Source: an uncultured Bacilli bacterium
Lineage (GTDB): Bacteria > Bacillota_I > Bacilli_A > RF39 > UBA660
Length of the DNA: 5,436 bases
Assembly: GCA_947628125.1 (NCBI GenBank)
Contig: CANQYR010000064.1
Coordinates: forward strand, 1-5,436
Reading direction: 5' to 3'
In this document: one piece after another, positions 4,135 to 5,436 of the stretch
How the letters are laid out: every line of letters begins with the position of its first letter
Numbering within the stretch: position 1 is the stretch's first letter
Notes under the pieces: model-generated
Seen by the model: the letters and a program-made list of their open reading frames with translations, nothing else
Told to the model about the DNA's origin: nothing
Databases searched by the model: none
Translations under genes and position numbers: made by a program

Positions 4135-5436
4135 CTAATTTTCCAAATTCTTAAGCCTTTTTTCCTCTTCCTCTAACTTTGTTTTTTCGCTTAAAACCAA
4201 AGATTCAGGGGCTTTTTTAACAAAATTATCATTGCTAAGTAAAGCCTTCCTCTTTAAAATGCTACTCTTTAAAGCCTCAATCTCCTTCAAAACTCTTTTC
4301 TCATCTTCAAGGCTTCTTTCCTTTTCATAATAAATAACTGCCTTAAAATCTAAATAAGAAATAACATTACCACTAATATTTTCTAAAACCAAATTATCCT
4401 CACACTTCAAAAGCTTAATAATTAAATCTCTTTCCAAAGCAACATCCAAATAAATTTGATAATTCTTTCCTACTTGATTTTCCTGCTTAAAAGTTCTAAC
4501 CATCGATACAAACTTTCGCACATTATCAATAGCATACATTGCCTCATTAAAACATTTACTCTTTTCATAAATAGGATAAGAACTAATCATAATACTCTCA
4601 TAACTACTATCAATTTCCTTATAAATACTCTCCGTTACAAAAGGCATAAAAGGATGAAGCATCTTTAATATATCCTCTAAAACTTCTCTTAAAACTTGCA
4701 AAGTTGCCTTTTTGTTTAAACTAAACTTGGCCATCTCAATATAAGAATCACAAAAATCTTCCCAAATAAATTGATATAAAATAGAACCAACATTTTGGAA
4801 TTCAAAACGATCCATAAACTTAGTTACATCCTTAATCGTCTTCTCTAACCGCGTTAAAATCCATTTATCAGCTAAAGATAACTTTGAATCTTCACACTCA
4901 TTATTTAAATTAAGTAAAACAAAACGACTAGCATTCCAAATTTTATTAATAAAATTCCAAGAAGAAGCCACCTTCTCCTCATCATATCTAATGTCCGTTC
5001 CTAAAGTAGTTGAAGTTGCTAAATACCACCTTAGAGCATCCGCCCCATAATCTTTTATAACATCCATTGGATCAACGCCATTACCTAAACTCTTACTAAA
5101 CTTTCTACCTTCCTTATCCCTAATAAGGCCATGAATTAAACAATATTCAAAAGGTCTTTTACCCGTAAAATGTAAACTTTGAAAAACCATTCTATTAACC
5201 CAAAAAGGAATTATATCATAACCAGTTACTAAAACATTATTAGGAAAATACTTTTCATAATCTAAAGTAAGCTCTGGCCAACCTAATGTTGCAAAAGGCC
5301 ATAAAGCACTTGAAAACCAAGTATCTAAAACATCCTCATCTTGAACATACCCACTTTCACTAGGCGCTTCAACACCAACATAAATTTCATCGCCCTTATA
5401 CCAAACCGGAATCCTATGCCCCCACCATAACTGCCT
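4135..5436 (-). CDS. valS: Valyl-tRNA synthetase, C-terminal 433 residues (N-terminal half outside window)
   Basis: This class I synthetase charges tRNA-Val with valine in the cytoplasm. The frame is open to the right edge; the visible protein starts RQLWWGHRIPVWY, the standard ValRS segment after the editing domain. Landmarks in order, counted from the edge: DVLDTWFSSALWPFATLGWP (35-54), TGYDIIPFWVNRM (71-83), the signature loop KFSKS within GRKFSKSLGNGVDPMDV (112-116, in place of the usual KMSKS), SWNFINKIWNASRFVL (anticodon-binding domain start), HPFMPFVTE, and a C-terminal coiled-coil arm ending NFVKKAPESLVLSEKTKLEE. ValRS is usually about 880 residues, so roughly half is missing, including the HIGH motif and most of the editing domain. 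The internal Met at 5190 is not the start. The stop is TAG at 4137-4135; no convincing terminator follows. Confidence 0.98.
   Translation of the reverse strand, partial: RQLWWGHRIPVWYKGDEIYVGVEAPSESGYVQDEDVLDTWFSSALWPFATLGWPELTLDYEKYFPNNVLVTGYDIIPFWVNRMVFQSLHFTGKRPFEYCLIHGLIRDKEGRKFSKSLGNGVDPMDVIKDYGADALRWYLATSTTLGTDIRYDEEKVASSWNFINKIWNASRFVLLNLNNECEDSKLSLADKWILTRLEKTIKDVTKFMDRFEFQNVGSILYQFIWEDFCDSYIEMAKFSLNKKATLQVLREVLEDILKMLHPFMPFVTESIYKEIDSSYESIMISSYPIYEKSKCFNEAMYAIDNVRKFVSMVRTFKQENQVGKNYQIYLDVALERDLIIKLLKCEDNLVLENISGNVISYLDFKAVIYYEKERSLEDEKRVLKEIEALKSSILKRKALLSNDNFVKKAPESLVLSEKTKLEEEEKRLKNLEN

Noticed and set aside
4111..4140. Hairpin TTAGCA/TGCTAA after the valS stop as a terminator
   Set aside because: Only six base pairs with a long loop and no T-run after it on the minus strand; it also coincides with the P1 promoter.
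4456..4668. 70-codon plus-strand open frame
   Set aside because: It lies antisense inside valS, whose protein motifs are unmistakable, and its composition is that of a shadow frame.
4135..5436. Mycoplasma code (TGA read as Trp)
   Set aside because: All valS tryptophans seen are TGG and no in-frame TGA occurs in it; all genes here end in TAA or TAG, so the window neither needs nor shows recoding.

Overview
The window is AT-rich DNA from a low-GC Gram-positive-type bacterium (Bacillota/Mycoplasmatota grade). The evidence is the A/T-heavy codon use, AGGAGG-type ribosome sites, sigma-A promoters with TGnTATAAT extended -10 boxes, tRNA genes with encoded CCA, and a valyl-tRNA synthetase of the usual Bacillota kind. 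Tryptophan codons in valS are TGG and no in-frame TGA was seen, so nothing points to the mycoplasma code. No species can be named.

Left edge (1-435, all minus strand): the 5' part of an unrecognised gene runs off the left end. A rho-independent terminator and a two-gene tRNA unit follow: tRNA-CAU, best read as the lysidine-type Ile2, then tRNA-Leu(UAG). A clear promoter lies at 407-435. Divergent from it, a plus-strand promoter (471-499) drives a 198-residue protein with a transglutaminase-like Cys-His-Asp signature. The 320 bases after that gene hold no intact gene, only short coding-like pieces in shifting frames that may be a decayed gene.

Middle (1487-4004, all minus strand): four consecutive small genes of no recognised family lie here. 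They encode a 343-residue protein of three ~95-residue repeats plus the start of a fourth, a 188-residue soluble protein, a ~125-residue three-helix membrane protein, and a 139-residue soluble protein. Each has its own promoter in the short gap before it, so they look like separately transcribed units. The start codons reported here are chosen from the promoter and ribosome-site positions, and are usually shorter than the longest open frame.

Right edge (4135-5436, minus strand): the C-terminal half of valS (valyl-tRNA synthetase), cut by the window end. Just after its stop is a full-consensus promoter (TTGACA-17-TATAAT), in tandem with a second promoter, reading into the 139-residue gene.

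Overall this is translation housekeeping (valS, two tRNAs) flanking a cluster of orphan genes. The most unusual items are the triple-repeat protein, the stand-alone transglutaminase-like protein and the strong tandem promoters before an unknown gene. No mobile element, CRISPR array or recognisable defence system was seen.
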